From the NCBI GenBank assembly GCA_003166865.1, contig PMUP01000081.1:33331-97330 (forward strand): DNA of 64,000 nt. The letters are read 5' to 3'. The notes beneath the pieces were generated by a model that saw only the letters and a program-made list of their open reading frames with translations, was not told where the DNA came from and made no database searches. This DNA is from Bryobacterales bacterium. Its GTDB lineage: Bacteria; Acidobacteriota; Terriglobia; Bryobacterales; Bryobacteraceae. The position numbers and the translations under genes were made by a program. The first letter of the stretch is position 1. Each line of letters opens with the position of its first letter. Positions 62,673-64,000 of this stretch are shown here, one piece after another.

Positions 62673-63968
62673 ATGAAGAGACAATACCAGATCGAACAGC
62701 AACGGGCCGTGCAGCAGTTCCGCCGGCTCGCCACCGAACAGAACCCCAACATCCAGATGGTGCTGCCGCTAGCCGAGATCGTTGGCCTGCTGCAGCAAGG
62801 AGTCGGCAACCTGCTGCGGCAGGCAGGGCTGGCACTGATGCAGCTGGTGATGGATGAAGAAGTGAAATCGTTGGCGGGTGAGCGCCACGAGCAGCACGAT
62901 GGGCGGCGAGCGCATCGCTGGGGCAAAGAGAAGGGCTTCTGCGTGGTGGACGGCCAGAAGGTGCCCATCCGGAGGGCGCGGCTGCGGACCGCCGATAAGC
63001 GCGAACAGAGGCTGGGAAGCTACGAGTTGTTCCAGCGTAGTGGACCCCTGCAAGCCAGCGTCTGGGACAAGATGATGCGGGGGCTTTCGACGCGCAACTA
63101 CGGCGCCGTGGTGAAGGACTTCCAGGATGCCTATGGCATCGAAAAATCAGCAGTGAGTGAAAACTTCATCGAGGCCAGCCGCGAAAAAGTCAAGGAACTA
63201 ATGGAGCGTCGGCTGGGAGAACTGCGGCTGTGCGCGGTGTTGATCGACGGAACACCGTTCAAGGACCGGCAGATGATCGTTGCCCTTGGGATTGGCTGCG
63301 ATGGACGCAAAACGGTGTTGGGTATCCGCGAGGGAGCGACCGAAAATACCGCTGTTGTGAATGGGTTGCTGGGCGAACTATTGGAACGCGGTCTGGACTT
63401 CACGACGCCGCGGCTTTATATTCTCGATGGTGGCAAGGCACTGGCTGCGGCGGTGCGCAAGCATGCCGGCGAGGCGGCCTTCATCCAGCGTTGCCAGGTC
63501 CACAAGAAGCGCAATGTCGTGGATCATCTGACGGAAGAATACAAGGCTGACGTGAAGAAGAAACTCCAGAACGCCTATGCGATGACCGACTATGCCGACG
63601 CCAAGCGCGCACTGGAGCGGCTGCATCGCGAGCTGATGGATGTGAATCCCAGCGCGGCCCGAAGCCTGGAGGAAGGTATGGAGGAAACGCTCACCGTTCA
63701 CAAGCTGCGAGTTCCCGAGCAACTTCGCCGGACCCTTTGTTGTACCAACGTGATCGAATCCGCCTTCTCCATCGTAGAGACGGTGTGCCGAAATGTGAAA
63801 CGCTGGCGGCCAGGTGATCAAATCGAGCGCTGGGTTGGTTCCGGGTTGCTGGTTGCCGAGCGGCAGTTCCGCCGGGTGATTGGTCATCGCCAGATTCCGC
63901 TGCTGCTGTCTTCGATGGCCAACATCGTCTCCAAGAAATCGATTGCGAAAGGAGCCGAGGTCGCGTAG
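62673..63968 (+). CDS. IS256-family (mutator-type) transposase
   Basis: The product has 431 residues. The N-terminal half has the DNA-binding region (RWGKEKGFCVVDGQKVPIRRARLR), and the DDE acid residues are in LIDGTPFK, YILDGGKALAAAV and CCTNVIESAFS. The C-terminus (ERQFRRVIGHRQIPLLLSSM) is typical of mutator transposases. ATG 62673 has GGAGAGAG upstream. The reading frame is intact, so the element may still be active. Confidence 0.92.
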   Translation: MKRQYQIEQQRAVQQFRRLATEQNPNIQMVLPLAEIVGLLQQGVGNLLRQAGLALMQLVMDEEVKSLAGERHEQHDGRRAHRWGKEKGFCVVDGQKVPIRRARLRTADKREQRLGSYELFQRSGPLQASVWDKMMRGLSTRNYGAVVKDFQDAYGIEKSAVSENFIEASREKVKELMERRLGELRLCAVLIDGTPFKDRQMIVALGIGCDGRKTVLGIREGATENTAVVNGLLGELLERGLDFTTPRLYILDGGKALAAAVRKHAGEAAFIQRCQVHKKRNVVDHLTEEYKADVKKKLQNAYAMTDYADAKRALERLHRELMDVNPSAARSLEEGMEETLTVHKLRVPEQLRRTLCCTNVIESAFSIVETVCRNVKRWRPGDQIERWVGSGLLVAERQFRRVIGHRQIPLLLSSMANIVSKKSIAKGAEVA

Positions 63969-63980
63969 CCTATGAGAGTC

Positions 63981-64000
63981 GAGAGTCGCTAACTTTCAAC
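63981..64000 (-). repeat. right inverted repeat of the IS256-family element
   Basis: GAGAGTCGCTAACTTTCAAC ends exactly at the window edge. An extra GAGAGTC unit stands immediately inside it at 63974. Confidence 0.7.

Larger units (their letters stand above)
62592..64000 (+). mobile_element. IS256-family insertion sequence, complete to the window edge
   Basis: The left inverted repeat is at 62592-62610 and the right at 63981-64000; reversed, the two agree over GAAAGT(T)AGCGACTCTC, with one extra T on the right. Length is 1409 bp with a single transposase gene. It is the last feature of the window, so the target duplication and what follows on the right cannot be seen. It may form one end of a larger composite region. 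Confidence 0.85.

Overview
The window looks like chromosome from a GC-rich soil Acidobacterium of the Solibacter/Bryobacter type. The host signatures are proteins of the acidobacterial VWFA-related family (1-867, 11718-12710), a TIGR03437-type module (49446-50387), three membrane Ser/Thr kinases fused to beta-propeller or TPR domains, an ECF sigma factor paired with one of those kinases, and several secreted paralogs with the core G-Y-S-x-G-x-W-E-G-D-T. Everything here was read by eye; no database search was run.

Positions 1-36.9 kb are ordinary chromosome. In order: a VWFA protein divergent from a kinase-propeller gene; a run of small secreted proteins with a tandem duplication (4.0-5.9 kb); an MFS exporter and a one-module NRPS-like enzyme as an operon (5.9-10.4 kb); a glycine/proline-rich secreted protein; a tightly overlapping operon for cysteine desulfurase, MnmA, a lipid A-type acyltransferase and a VWFA protein (11.7-15.8 kb); a TPR protein; a cytochrome c-PQQ propeller protein; an S9 peptidase; a kinase-TPR protein; an ABC-2 exporter; two more paralogs of the secreted family; an amidase and a GNAT enzyme; an ABC-F ATPase; queC-queE (preQ0 synthesis); thrB; a Gfo/Idh/MocA oxidoreductase; and a metallophosphatase.

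At 36950 a tRNA-Lys(UUU) gene starts normally but its 3' half is missing, and the content changes to accessory DNA up to the right edge. This holds an unknown protein, an AbiE-type toxin-antitoxin pair with a readable two-site operator (38.1-39.9 kb), an ECF sigma factor with a kinase-TPR gene, an XRE regulator, an exported-protein operon with a triple thioredoxin-fold protein (44.4-48.3 kb), and an RHS operon (48.9-55.0 kb) facing a Sel1 gene.

From 55.7 kb the content is plasmid-like: an Api92-like protein, a tyrosine recombinase, a symmetrical set of 17-bp repeats, a ParA plus small-partner cassette set among CATGAGG repeats, a luxR-luxI-RHH quorum-sensing operon, parDE, and a complete IS256-family element whose right inverted repeat coincides with base 64000. 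The simplest reading is an integrated plasmid or integrative element: recombinase for movement, ParA and ParDE for maintenance, LuxR/LuxI for density-dependent control. No replication initiator or conjugation gene is visible, so part of the element probably lies beyond the right edge.
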